The notes under the pieces were generated by a model, which ran no database searches, was not told the DNA's origin, and saw only the letters and a program-made list of their open reading frames with translations. Shown piece by piece: positions 1-10,275 of a DNA stretch of 64,000 nucleotides (the stretch's first letter is position 1; each line of letters begins with the position of its first letter). The position numbers and the translations under genes are program-made. Origin of the DNA: Linum tenue (lineage: Eukaryota > Streptophyta > Magnoliopsida > Malpighiales > Linaceae); assembly GCA_946122785.1 (NCBI GenBank), contig CAMGYJ010000004.1, forward strand, positions 22,019,684 through 22,083,683. The letters run 5' to 3'.

Positions 1-476
1 TCATCATTATAGGTTGTCCTAGTCACAATCAAGTTGGCATGCATCAATTGAACAACCATTCGATTCACCACATAAACCATAGTGCCCATATGATCATGCA
101 AACACCAGTACTTGGAGCCCTCAAATCTCAAGATTTGGACAGCGGACTATGCTCCAAGCACAAAACATATGTTCCAATAAATACAAAGCACCCCCACACT
201 TAAGTTCGATATTGCCCTCAATGGATAAGAGGGAAGGGAAACGATGTTACCGTGAAATGATGACCGGGAACGGTGACTGGAAGACAAACCAGTCAAGAGG
301 AGGGGACTGGAAGGGGACCAGTCCAAAGGCACAGAGCTAGAGTCATCAAAACACACAAGGTGATAGAAACCATAGTTCCGAGTGGAAAAAAAACAAAAAA
401 ACAAAAGAAAAACAAACCATGGTGGGGATGCCTCCCCACAAGCGCTTCTTTTACGTCTTTAGCTGGACGCTGGCTC

Positions 477-1640
477 CTAAGTTTTGGTCCATCCCAGAAC
501 CTCCTTGAAGTTGAAGTTCTCGTCGATGATGTGGAGTCTCAAGTCACAAGCAGGTGATGTGATTGGTGATGAAGATAGCTCGTGCCCTTGAGGAAGATGA
601 AGTCTCCACACTCGAGACCTCTCCTTCGCGTCTTTTCTTGTCTCATTGCCCCAAATCAGATAAGATACCATCGATTGACCACCATCGCATCCACCAAGAG
701 GGATCAATGTTGATGTGGTCTTGGTCTGGCAAAGAGACCCTGCAAATGGGTCCTTGCTAAGTAGCTCCTCGAAGTTTGGTGAAGATATCACATGTACATA
801 GGGCCGGTGCAAGCCTCTTCCACCTTAACTTCATCTTCAGCCTGGACACCACTTGCTTCTTCAACCCCCTTCCTTCTTCAGAATGTGGTCGCTCCCCTTG
901 GAATAGATCAAGAACTCCTTCTGCTTCACTTCTGTCATCCTCCACAACTTTTTTCCTCACCCTTTCTCGCTCCTCTTCTTCCAGCACGGATTGGAGAGCA
1001 AGTCGCCAAGCAATATCTTCGATGAGACCATCTTGCATCTCCTCGCCCGGGTCCATCCTGTTAAAGCAGAAATGGGGAAAGGTGTGATCTTCCACCACAG
1101 GACATCCATGATCATGATTATCAGGGGAGCTCTCCACAACAACTTCTATCTGCTCCACAATGTCTTCCTAGCCTTCGTCATCCTCATCTTGCTCCACCCA
1201 TTCTGTTTGCTTCGCTGAGCACTAAACAACCTCCTCCATTTCATGGAGAAATGAGGGATCAGAAGGGAAAGGGCTTGGATCTGAAGATCCTTCTTGGAGC
1301 ATGATCTCTCAGTGTCTTGAGCAAACTGCTCCACGAGAAGTCTCAATTGTTTGTTCGGATCTGCCAGTGGAGTGTAGCATGGCTCTGCAGAGTGGCCCGT
1401 GAAGGCCACCATGGCCAACTCCAACTCAGATCGCCCTTCTGGTTGTGGGAGGAATTCTTCTTCAAAAGGAGATCTTTCTTGAGGTTCCCAAGGGTATGGT
1501 TGTTCTCTGTAGTAGGGGGGTTGGTACTGAAACCCGAATCCATAGTCTTCTCCTCCTTGATTGCTCCAGGAAGTCTCGGGGTAATACCACACGGATGGTG
1601 GTTGATACCCCCAATGGTTGGAGAAGCCATGAGGATCCGT
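477..1640 (-). pseudogene. Broken copy of the 406-residue retroelement ORF
   Basis: Three overlapping reading frames reproduce, in order, the N-terminal, middle and C-terminal parts of the intact protein at 59303-60523. The N-terminal Tyr/Pro/Trp/Gln-rich block is at about 1250-1640, the acidic helix with the LALQSVLEEEE motif at about 860-1030, and the C-terminal block ending in NFKEVLGW at 477-770. The start codon position (1638-1640) reads ACG instead of ATG, and at least two frameshifts separate the blocks. The function is unknown. The copy is dead, but its conserved blocks show which parts of the protein are stable between copies. Confidence 0.75.
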
Positions 1641-1753
1641 GTTTCAGATCTGCACCAACAAAAACAAAACACCCAAGTGAAAAGCAAGGGTGTAAAAGAA
1701 AATAAAAATGCTAAAGTAATAGACTTTCACGTTTCTACAATAACCTAGAGTTC

Positions 1754-1770
1754 CTCGGCAATGGCGCCAA
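1754..1770 (-). other. Primer-binding site, tRNA-Asp type
   Basis: On the minus strand the sequence a few bases inside the LTR end begins TTGGCGCCATTGCCGAG. It is complementary, with mismatches, to the 3' end of plant tRNA-Asp (which ends in CCCCGGCAACGGCGCCA). The PBS marks the 5' side of the minus-strand element. Confidence 0.75.
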
Positions 1771-1775
1771 AAACT

Positions 1776-3185
1776 TGACACGCTAAAACACAACACCAAA
1801 CTGCGACCAATTGCAATCGCAAAATGGAAATGCAGAATAGTGGCAAGTTCAATTTATGAACCCGGGGTCTAGATCTACTGCCTACTCCGTGACTACCTGT
1901 TAACTAGCGGGACTAAGTGTAGTGAGAGTGATTGCAAACAAAAGCAGTAAGAACGAAGGAAATGGTTCTAAGTTCTTAAGCAAGGGAAGAATCACTCGGG
2001 AATGAATCCCCCTAGCTCCTTAGTAAGGTTCAAGTTGCAATTCCCTTTGTTTGATTTACTGTTGATTAAACTGCGGAAGCTCTGACAGTAGCCTAAGCCC
2101 TCTCAGACAGACTAACCAGCAGGCGACTAGCCTTCACCGGGATAGACTGCTGAGGCAATTAACACAAAACTCCACTACTGGAATTAGATTTCAATACAAA
2201 GCAGTGAATCGACACTCTCGTATAATCAATCTACTCCTATCAATTGAAGAAGCTCTAACAACCTAATCAGATTCTATCTATCTCAGGTTGCAGCAGAAAT
2301 CAAGAAAAGTTGATCAGGCTTCAGTTGACTCAATAAATACACTTCAATCGATTATAATCAAGCAGTATATCAATCCAAAAGTCATTACAACTCAAATCCC
2401 TAACACATGGAACTAGGGTTCTTCATACCCAAGTGAGAGAAAGGTCTACTCCATAGAGAGAGGGAAGAAAACAGAATTCAAAGCAGTCATACTGATAAAG
2501 ATGTGAATAATCTACTCTGGGATGTCAATCTTCACTCCTAGGGATGCAATCTGGGCTTCAATGGTGAGAAATCCACTCCAAATAGAACCAAGGGTTTGTT
2601 CTTCGCACTTTCTCTCTCTATAACTCTGTTTTTGTCAAAAAGTCGTATCCCCTTCCTTTGGCTCGAGTCTGCCTCTTTAAACCCAATTCTGGGATAAATA
2701 CGAGTCAAAATACGATCGTAATTCACTCATGTCCGTATTTTGCCCAAAACGCGCATTTTACTTAAGTCTCAGCGCATCCAAGGCTCCTCTCGGCTGTGAA
2801 ATTACGGGCTAGACACTATGAAATACGACCATATTTTTGGGAATACTGGCCGTATTTTGTACCTGAGCCATCACAAGACTCGACATAAAAAATACCAGCA
2901 GTAATTTGTGAATTGCGATCGTAATTTAGGGAATACAGGAGGTAATTTGTGAATTACGACCGTATTTTTAGGGAGTCTGCCCGTATTTCATTCTCAGCTC
3001 CACTTTTGAGAGGCTTTTGAGTGACCAAACGACCTCCGATTGACCCGAAACTTACGCCTATGCCTCCCTTTACTCACTTGGACCCCAATATGACAAAATA
3101 ACACAACCTAGCGTACAATAGGCCAACACACCACAAATTGGAGCCAAAACGGTTAAGAAACAAGTGTGCAAATATGGTGCTATCA
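1776..3185 (-). repeat. 5' LTR of the copy 1 non-autonomous element
   Basis: On the plus strand the 1410-bp repeat reads TGACACGC to GTGCTATCA; on the minus strand it begins TGATAGCA and ends GTGTCA. It is a diverged relative of the LTRs at 4533-5920 and 15771-17056. The region 2690-2990 carries repeated dyads with the core ACGRYCGT (for example around 2710, 2910 and 2955). The downstream flank TATTGTG continues an interrupted older LTR. Confidence 0.8.
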
Positions 3186-3817
3186 TATTGTGTTGTGTGT
3201 TTGCTTATTAATCTATTTGCCATTCTAATCTAGGTAAAGAGAAAACCCCCTTTCTTTGAAATAGGCTTGTCAACCTGGATCATCTAAGGCAAATCTTGTC
3301 TCCTATCTAGGTTAATGTAGGGCAAGCCTCTTTGTTCATATTAGCACCTAGGGTTGGTTGTAATTTGGCTGTCCGAACTCTGATTCGAGGGTGAAGTCTT
3401 GACAACCCTTAGTCAATAAGTGAAGAGAGCTACTTTGGTGGCTTGAATCGAATTCCCTGGATGTAGAGATCGAGAGAGTGGCGTTTGGCTACTTGTTGCA
3501 CTTTCCTACGGTTTACAACCACCTTACCACATGTGTCCATTCGATCCAACAAGTCATAATGGCTAGCTAGGGGGAGCAACACCCAGGTGAAGCCTTCTCA
3601 ATTAGTGTCAAATTCATTTACTTTTCCAAACATTTTAGCTATAGATCGTTGTTTTCACCAAAAACCCAATCGCTAGATAATGTTAGAAACAATCGAAGTA
3701 CTGGTACATGAACCGACCCGGGTTGAAATTTAATCATACTTGCCCAGTATTGCACCCAAATGAGGTTTATACTTGGGCCTTAATTGGGAGTTTTATTGTG
3801 ATATTCGGAACGAGTCA
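3186..3817 (+). repeat. 5'-truncated LTR of an Athila-type element
   Basis: This aligns with the last 600 bases or so of the complete LTR at 55271-56698: the same ordered blocks (gagagaaaaccccctt, ctaggttaatg, accgacccgggttga, gtttatacttgggcctta, cgagtca) in the same spacing. Its left part was displaced by insertion of the element at 1-3185. It is followed at once by a PBS and a gag start. Confidence 0.75.
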
Positions 3818-3823
3818 AGTTTT

Positions 3824-3841
3824 TGGCGCCATTGCTGGGGA
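3824..3841 (+). other. Primer-binding site, tRNA-Asp type
   Basis: TGGCGCCATTGCTGGGGA follows the LTR end with a short spacer. It matches the complement of the plant tRNA-Asp 3' end with two mismatches. It confirms that 3186-3817 is a 5' LTR. Confidence 0.8.
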
Positions 3842-3949
3842 ACAAACGGTTCATTATTTTGAAAAGATGGTTTCGTGTTAATCTAGCTTTTACATTCCGC
3901 TTTTGTGTTTGTGAATCTTGCTTGTGTAGACGAGTTGTGATTATCTTGA

Positions 3950-4216
3950 GTGCGTGCATGGAGGTGTATGACCCGGAGTAATCCAACACCTTTGGCGCCA
4001 CTGGACGTGAATCTCAACCGCACTGTCCGACTCTTCGCTCGTGAGAGAGAACTAGTGGAGGCAAGAAGGATGATAGAAGAGGAAGTTCTAATTGAGGAAG
4101 GGTTTGATTCCGAAGAGGAAGGAAGTGAAGCTGATATGGCAGCTAATCAATCTTCCCGTGGCCACCAACAATTTCGAGATCAAGCCCGCCCTTGTCACCA
4201 TGATCCAAAACAATGT
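3950..4216 (+). pseudogene. gag 5' fragment fused to a 3' LTR start
   Basis: The reading frame begins with residues matching the start of the gag at 56830 (RSNPTPL, PLD, RxLARERELxEARR). After a short acidic stretch, the conserved ATGATCCAAAACAATG of gag (compare 57203-57218) joins directly to TGATTCGG, the beginning of the family LTR. About 10 kb of gag-pol is therefore missing. This is a deletion derivative and cannot encode a working product. Confidence 0.7.
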
Positions 4217-4310
4217 TGATTCGGACCTAATACTTTTTGTCCCCGTTTTGCTTTGACGTTTGTTGCAATTAAACTCCAAAAAGGGTGGTTTATGAAACAT
4301 CCCACCTCTT
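4217..4310 (+). repeat. 3' LTR start, truncated
   Basis: The first 90 bases or so match the LTR at 55271 (TGATTCgGgCCTAA, ccccgtttttctttgacgtttg, gcaattgagctcc, aaagggtggttt). The remainder of the LTR is lost. Confidence 0.65.
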
Positions 4311-4532
4311 TGAATTTGGAAAAAGACATTTCTACCCCGGGGTATATTTAAAAAAATCTCAAATACACAACTTTAAATAAAATACCAAACTCAAATGGTC
4401 CAAAAGAAATGAATCTCCAATCTTTAACTCTTAACCATAAATTCTAAATAACTCTAAAAAGTTCTCCGATGCTTACTCTGATGCCTGTCTCGACATCTCT
4501 CAGCGATGATGTGTTTTGGCGTGTCAAAAACT
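4311..4532. other. Unassigned junction sequence with hairpin
   Basis: I see no gene in this 220-bp stretch. It is AT-rich and ends with GTGTTTTGGCGTGTCA (4510-4525), an inverted copy of the adjoining LTR terminus at 4533. It may be remnant LTR sequence of the chromovirus found beyond 17056, but I cannot show that. Confidence 0.4.
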
Positions 4533-5920
4533 TGACACGCCAAAACACAACACCAAACTGCGACCAAGTGTAATCGCAGCCCGGGAATGCAGTAACAGGC
4601 AAGTTCTATTATCAACCCAGGGTCTAGATGTACTGCTTACTCCGTGATTATCTATTATCTAGCCAACTAATTCGATTGATTGTTGTTTAAAGCAAAAGCA
4701 GTAAGAAAGTAGGAAATGGTTCGGTTTTCAAAAGCAGGAAAGAGTCACTCAGGAATGAGTCCCCCTAGCTCCTTAGTTAGGTTCAATGGTAATTACCCTG
4801 GGTTGATTTACTGTTGATTAGACTGCGGAAGATCTGACAGTAGCTTGGAATCTCTTAAGCTGACCAAGCCCTCTCAGTTTAACTACCCGGCAGACGACTA
4901 GTCTTCACCGGGATAGAAAGCTGAGGCTATCAACACAGAACTCCACTACTGGAATTGAATTCCAGTACAAAGCAGTAAACTGGCTAACTCTCGTATAACC
5001 AATCTCCTGCTATCTAATGAAGAGGCTCTAACAACCTAATCAGATTCTATCTATCTCAGGTTGCAGCAGAAATCAAGAAAAGCTGATCAGACTTCAATCA
5101 ATTCAATAAACATGCATCATTCGATTAAAACGAAACAGTATAATCATCCCAAGTCATTACAATCAAATCCCTAACACAAGGAACTAGGGTTCTTCATACC
5201 CAAGTGAGAGAAATGTTGTACTCCATAGAGAGAGAAAGGAAAACAGTAATCAGAGTAGTCATACTCATAAAGATGAGGAAAATCGGCTCTGGGATGTCAA
5301 TCTTCACTCCTGGGGACGCAATCTGGGCTTCAATGGTGAGAAATCCACTCCAAATAGCTCCTAGGGTTTGTTCTTCGCTCTTTCTCTCTCTAAAACTCTG
5401 TTTTTGCTCTAAAAACTCGAATGAATCTTCCTTGGCTCGAATCTGCCTCCAAAAACCCGACTCTGGGCGAAATACTGGCAAAATTACGCCCGTAATCACG
5501 GCCTGCCCGTAAATCGCCCAAAACGCACGTTTCAATTTACTCTGACAGAGGAAGATTTACGCCCGTAATTCCACAATTACCGCCAGTATTTTAGTAATTA
5601 CGGTCGTAATTATATGGATGCTTGCCCGTAATTTTACTGCCGAGAAGAATTCTTGGGAAAAGAGGCTCGATAATGGTTTTACGGGCATGCCCTGACCAAT
5701 TACGGTCGTAATTTGGCAGGGGCTGCCCGTAATTTGCCCTGTGAATCGCCATTTGACCTCCAAATGACCCGAAACTTGCGCCTATGCACCTCTTTACTTG
5801 CTAGGACCTGAAATACGACAAAACAACACAACCTAGCGTAAAATAGGCCAAGGAACAATCAATTCGAGCTAAAATGGACAGGAAACCAGAGTGAAAACAC
5901 GTGCAAATACGATGCTATCA
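4533..5920 (-). repeat. 3' LTR of the autonomous-type element
   Basis: A 1388-bp LTR reading TGACACGCC to GATGCTATCA on the plus strand. It is near-identical to 15771-17056 but keeps about 100 extra bases in the dyad region (about 5600-5710) that the partner LTR has lost between two copies of AATTACGGTCGTAATT. The dyad region spans about 5480-5745. Confidence 0.88.
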
Positions 5921-5945
5921 AATTCCCCCACACTTAACTGTTTGC
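5921..5945 (-). other. Polypurine tract beside the 3' LTR
   Basis: On the minus strand the sequence AAGTGTGGGGGAATT abuts the LTR start TGATAGCA. This purine tract is the expected plus-strand primer for reverse transcription. The same tract is found at 62298-62313 and 27109-27122. Confidence 0.75.
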
Positions 5946-7763
5946 TTGTCCCCAAGCAAACCAAGTCAGACACAAGGTAAGCTCACATATTTCAATCAAC
6001 CAACATTGGGGACAAGTCATAAAGGCACAGAACACGTGAATCGTACTGGTTTTCAAACATCAACACATGAACAACTTCAAAAGCAACCTGGACAACCACC
6101 ACAAAGGACATTCGAGTGCAGCAAAATCGAGCAACGGAAGAGTCTCCCTTCTGTTCGCCAACCAACCCAGACTTGACTCAACCACTTACTCAAAACAGTC
6201 AACTCATGCATCCAACTCAAGATATCAGAATAGAGACCGAGCAATCTAGGTCCTCACCAGGGTACAAGAGTATAAAGAATATGAAAATGAATCACTCACT
6301 CTCGACCAGTGGGGTCAGGACGATTTGATGCGAAAAATGCGCATGCTATTTCTCTCAATCCCTAACATCTCTTCACCATGATGGCAGCCTCTAAATGCTA
6401 GAGTTCACATATGGGGTGTCACCACTAACTAATCAGGAGGTCTTAGACACAGGTTCAAATGACTGGCTAGGGTCTTGGACATGGGGAAAAGGCCTTTTAG
6501 GTGGTGGAAGTATTCATAGCACAAGGTTCCACATTTCCAAACCCACACATATCACAGTCAAACAAACCGGTATTTCCTTTCTGCTATTCTGCATTACTCA
6601 ATATCCCAAGAGCACAAGAGCGAAGGAGGTATAAACATCAGCATTTCCAAGCCAGACTACTAAGAAACACTACTTAATGGGCATTATTCAGATTTTTGGT
6701 AGTGGCTCTCTTTTGCTTTCAATTTTTCTTTGTTTTTCTTTCGTTTTCTTTTCATTTCTTAAGAGAGCCACCACTTCTGCTCATATTTCAAACACATGCC
6801 CAACTTTTAAGCACTACCTCCAACACTCACATTCAATTTAGCAGAAACAGCAGAGAATCTGTAAAAACCACTCTGTGGAACCTTCTAAAAGATGCAAACA
6901 GGTGATTTTTCATTATAGACCAAAAGAAAGGATAACACACGGCTCAAAGGGGCTGACTAGGGGATATGACACATCAGGACAGTCAGTTTGGTCGTGGGCT
7001 AATCCTATGCCCCCATCATCTTAGCTAGTGACAACGTGAATGCTACACATCATGGAAGAGGGATCTATCGCACAAGAAAGAAACGAGCAGGCTCAAATCT
7101 CACATGGCTACCTATATGCTCTATCTCACATTCTGATACCCTAAACTAGATGCATAAACGACTGTCAAGAACAAGGGATCAAATCAAGTCACAGTTGGTA
7201 AGCAAACAGTTGAAAAACTGAACCCCTACATCATTCTACTGCACATCTCAGTCCTCATCATAGGTTGTCCTAGTCACAATCAAGTTGTCATGCATTAATC
7301 CGAAAACCATTCAATTCATCAATCAAAACACAGTGCCAATATGATCAAACAGCAGTACTTGGAGCCCTCAAATCGTAAGATTCGAACAGCGGACGAGGCT
7401 CCAAGCACCCACATATACGTTCCAATAAATACAAAGAACCCCCCCCCCCCCACACACACACACTTAGATGCGACAGTGTCCTCAATGGAGCCGAGAGAAA
7501 GGGAATGATGTTACCGTGAAATAGTGGTCAGGAACGTTGACTGGATGGCGGACCAGTCAATAGCAGAGGACTGGACAAGGACCAGTCCAACGGGCACAGA
7601 GCTAGAGTCCATAAAACACACACATCGGGTGAAAAAAATCATAGTTCCAAGTCAACAATCCACACAACGGGAACAAGAAATAAAAAACCAAACACAATAC
7701 GGAGTCTAAGTCTGGAAAGAAAAACAAAAGCCGAGCCCAACTCGATGGGCTAGCAAAGCCAGC
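5946..7763 (-). other. Non-coding 3' tail of the element
   Basis: I find no credible ORF in this 1.8-kb tail. It is shared with the tails at 1-476 and 60524-62297, where the same blocks appear in the same order. It contains a second purine-rich tract (minus strand) near 7437-7475, including a C14 run followed by a short CA repeat on the plus strand. Shared tails between coding-competent and non-coding elements suggest a packaging or priming role, which is inference. Confidence 0.65.
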
Positions 7764-8891
7764 TCACTGCTCATCGCCTCCATCGCCAGCTGGAGGCGGG
7801 TAGTAGTCTTCATGCCCCGGGGACACCTCCCAAGGGTAGCTCACAGCAGCAGGATCCATGTCCCAGTAGCTCATCATGTAATGCTGAGCTGAAATGATGC
7901 GGCGGCGACCTTCGCGCTCACGTTCGAGGCGGGCGTTGAGGTGCTCTTGGCCAGCAAGGATCTGCTCATTCTGGCGGGAAATGGGCGCCAGCTGCTCGGC
8001 AATGTAAGTGGTGGGTGCTGCAGCAGACGGGCCGGCAGCAGAAGTGGAGGGGCCAGGCGCAGAAGGAGTGGTCCGACGATTCGTCCGACGAGTGGTTCGA
8101 CGGGCTGCAACATCACTCGCCTCGGGGGGCTCCTCACCCTCTGGTGCACGAGGAACAGGGCGAGGCAGGCCCCGGATCCAGATCACGTCCCCGTCGTGCT
8201 GCAGTATCAGCTGGCGCCGTAGGGTATCCCTTGAGAAGGGCGTCGCGGGCTGGATGATAGTGAACCCGGAGAGGTCGATGTTGTAGTATCGTGCCAGGGC
8301 AGTGACCACCGGTCCACACGCCAGGGCTCGACCACACCGAGAAGCCTTGACGACAGTCCTGGCGATGAGAGAGGACAGATGGAGGTTGTCCACCTCCTGG
8401 TTGATGGAGTGCAGGCAATGCAAGGTGCGGAGCTGAAGATGACTGGTGGAGCCCTCGCTGGGGGTGTAAGATTTCCCCAGCAGCTGGTTGAGGATGCGCC
8501 ACTCGGGACGCCTGGTGTGAAAACAGCTCCTGCGAACTCCGGGAGGCAGATCCTCTCGAAGAACTGCTGGTCCCGAAAGATGGGACTGTCGGGCTCTTCG
8601 ATGGCCAGGTGGCAGGCGGAACTGGATGGCGTTGCCGTGCGCACCCGCATGGGCCCGGAAATGCTTGAAGGAGGAGTAGAACTCCCAGAGGAGCTCCTGA
8701 TAGATCGGCTCAGCGAGGCAGAGGAGGCGGTGCCAAGAGTAAGCGCGGATGGAAGCCTCCATTACCTCGCAAGCACCCAGCTCCTCGAAAACCCTCCAAT
8801 CGAGGTAATGGTGCTGAACGACTTTGCGGCGTCGGATGTCCCGCAGAGTCTTCCTCTGGTCGGCGTCGAGCATGTTCAAGTACGTGTTCAT
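7764..8891 (-). pseudogene. Athila-type extra ORF after integrase (frameshifted)
   Basis: A 375-codon open frame starting MNTYLNMLDAD at 8891. It resembles the Athila ORF positioned after pol, sometimes called env-like; its function is unproven. Visible parts are an N-terminal helical region with YLDWRVFEELGACEV, a middle with LLARTVV-like helices and LGKSYTP, an Arg/Thr linker (RRTTRRTNRRTT), a Pro/Ser/Ala-rich linker and a C-terminal helix (RQNEQILAGQEHLNARLERE) that could form a coiled coil. About 8510-8620 is read out of frame: the sensible peptide there, with FFERICLPEF, lies in another frame. Two compensating indels are therefore likely. The start is preceded by a splice-acceptor-like TGGCTGCAG. 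Confidence 0.65.
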
Positions 8892-8895
8892 TTTC

Positions 8896-9295
8896 CTGCA
8901 GCCACAAAACAGCAGAAACCCAACAACATACATGGAAATTCGTCAATGGTGAGGTCACAATCATCCTCACCCGGGGCCCTCGAATCATAAATTCGGACAA
9001 TGGACTAGGCCCCGAGAAAGGAAAAACATTCAAAACCAATCAGAATCAATCACCATTCACACAAACTCAAACGCACTTGGAGCCCTCGGATTATAAACCC
9101 GGACATCAAATTAGGCTCCAAGCGGGACAACCACAACTCATTTTACTCGGTAGGCCAACCAAAAGATGAACAAACAAAGCAAGCAATACCGTAGGCCTAC
9201 CGAATTAATTAAAGCACAAACCAATCCCCGAATTTCCTCACTAAACCCACAATATCAATCCTCCACAATTGACAAGTAAAAATAGAGAAGCACAC
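8896..9295 (-). other. Candidate intron in front of the extra ORF
   Basis: On the minus strand CCTCCAG|GTGTGC at 9295 looks like a donor, and GTGGCTGCAG ending at 8896, four bases before the ATG, looks like an acceptor. The intervening 400 bases are AT-richer than both flanks. Splicing would join a CT-rich leader (9296-9760) to the extra ORF. This is predicted from sequence only. Confidence 0.45.
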
Positions 9296-9760
9296 CTGGA
9301 GGCACAAGAAGATATCGCGGGGAAGGTGAGGGAAGAGCGAGAGAACACGACAATCGCCGGGAAACTCGCCGGGAGGCTCACCAGAGTTTCGTCGCCGGCG
9401 ACATCACCGGAGCCAAACTAACCCAAAACCTTGGGGAATGATGCCCCAAGTACCAGGAACGCGGTGGTGGTCGCGGTTTCTCGATTGGAGGTCGGAGGAG
9501 AGAGATCGGGACGGAGGAACACCGAAGGGTCGCGGTTTTCCGGCGACCCAAACCACCACAAAACTCGACCCCACTGGGAGCCGACGAGAGGAGCACGGGG
9601 GTCGTCTCAGAATTCAATTTGGAGCTCCGGTGAGTGAGATATGACCGGAAAACCACCGGAGAAGAGGGTGGGGCAATTTTCCGGCGAGAAAGAGAGAGAG
9701 TTTGATCAGAAAAAATGGGGAGAGAGAGGGGGGGTCTCGGCCGAGTAGGTTTTAAACAAG
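9296..9760 (-). promoter_or_regulatory. CT-rich leader or internal promoter region
   Basis: On the minus strand this segment is rich in CTCTCTC runs and CCGG and lacks a convincing ORF. It sits between the integrase end and the extra ORF and resembles a plant 5' UTR. Together with the downstream donor/acceptor pair it suggests a separate transcript for the extra ORF. I do not see a strong TATA box. Confidence 0.35.
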
Positions 9761-9765
9761 TCTCG

Positions 9766-10040
9766 GGTGTAATTACGGGCAAGATTAAGGCCGTAATTAC
9801 CCCTTGGCCTGCCCGTAATTTTATGCCGAGAGCAATTTGCCCCCTCTGACCTAATTACGAGCAGGGGGAAGGAGAATTACGGCCGTAATTCGGCCCCCTC
9901 CCCCCTTGCCCGTAATTTCATTGCCGAGGCCTTTTTCTCTTCTGGCTTAATTACGGGCAGAGGGCAGAGGAATTACGACCGTAATTTGGCCCCCCATGCC
10001 CGTAATTTCATCGCCGAGGGCCCTTTTTCTCCAGTTTTTG
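9766..10040 (-). repeat. Tandem dyad array with ATTACGGGC / ATTACGRCCGTAAT
   Basis: Three roughly 90-100-bp units, each holding TAATTACGGGCA, an AATTACGGCCGTAATT-like palindrome and TGCCCGTAATTTCATNGCCGAG. They begin near 9770, 9850 and 9950. The same words occur in this element's own LTRs. Placement just upstream of the CT-rich leader suggests binding sites or a duplicated LTR regulatory block; that is inference. Confidence 0.75.
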
Positions 10041-10275
10041 AGCTGCAATTTCGAACAACCAAACCCAAACGTGCCCCGGCTAAAAAAAAACACCACCATA
10101 GACCAAAATAGACCATTCGGGGCACGAGAAACATTCCAGAAAGACTCCAGACAGACTCAATGACTCGTAAACGACAAAAATGAAAAAGGAAAAAGGATAG
10201 AAATGCAAACCGTGGTGGGGTTGCCTCCCCACAAGCGCTTCTTTACCGTCTTTTAGCTGGACGCCAGTAGAGGAA
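10041..10275 (-). other. Spacer after integrase with a conserved tail-start motif
   Basis: On the minus strand, just after the integrase stop, AAGAAGCGCTTGTGGGGAGG (about 10222-10245) opens the non-coding spacer. The same motif follows the 406-residue ORF at 60545-60575 and a remnant at 40240-40275. It marks the boundary where coding content differs between the autonomous and non-autonomous elements. Confidence 0.6.

Larger units (their letters stand above)
1..3185 (-). mobile_element. Non-autonomous LTR retrotransposon, copy 1 (partial)
   Basis: This minus-strand element runs off the left edge of the window. In its own direction it reads LTR (1776-3185), tRNA-Asp PBS (1754-1770), a broken copy of the 406-residue ORF (477-1640), then non-coding tail (1-476). 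The same order is seen in the complete copy at 57922-63661. It shows no gag, protease, RT or integrase in the visible part. The LTR sits inside an older plus-strand LTR that resumes at 3186. The 3' LTR and target duplication lie outside the window. Confidence 0.8.

Noticed and set aside
147..404. Small ORFs in retroelement tails
   Set aside because: These do not persist in the other copies of the tail, so they are chance frames.
8008..8502. Several GC-rich frames opposite the Athila extra ORF
   Set aside because: They are antisense or shifted shadows of 7764-8891, except the short in-register piece at about 8510-8620 noted in the findings.
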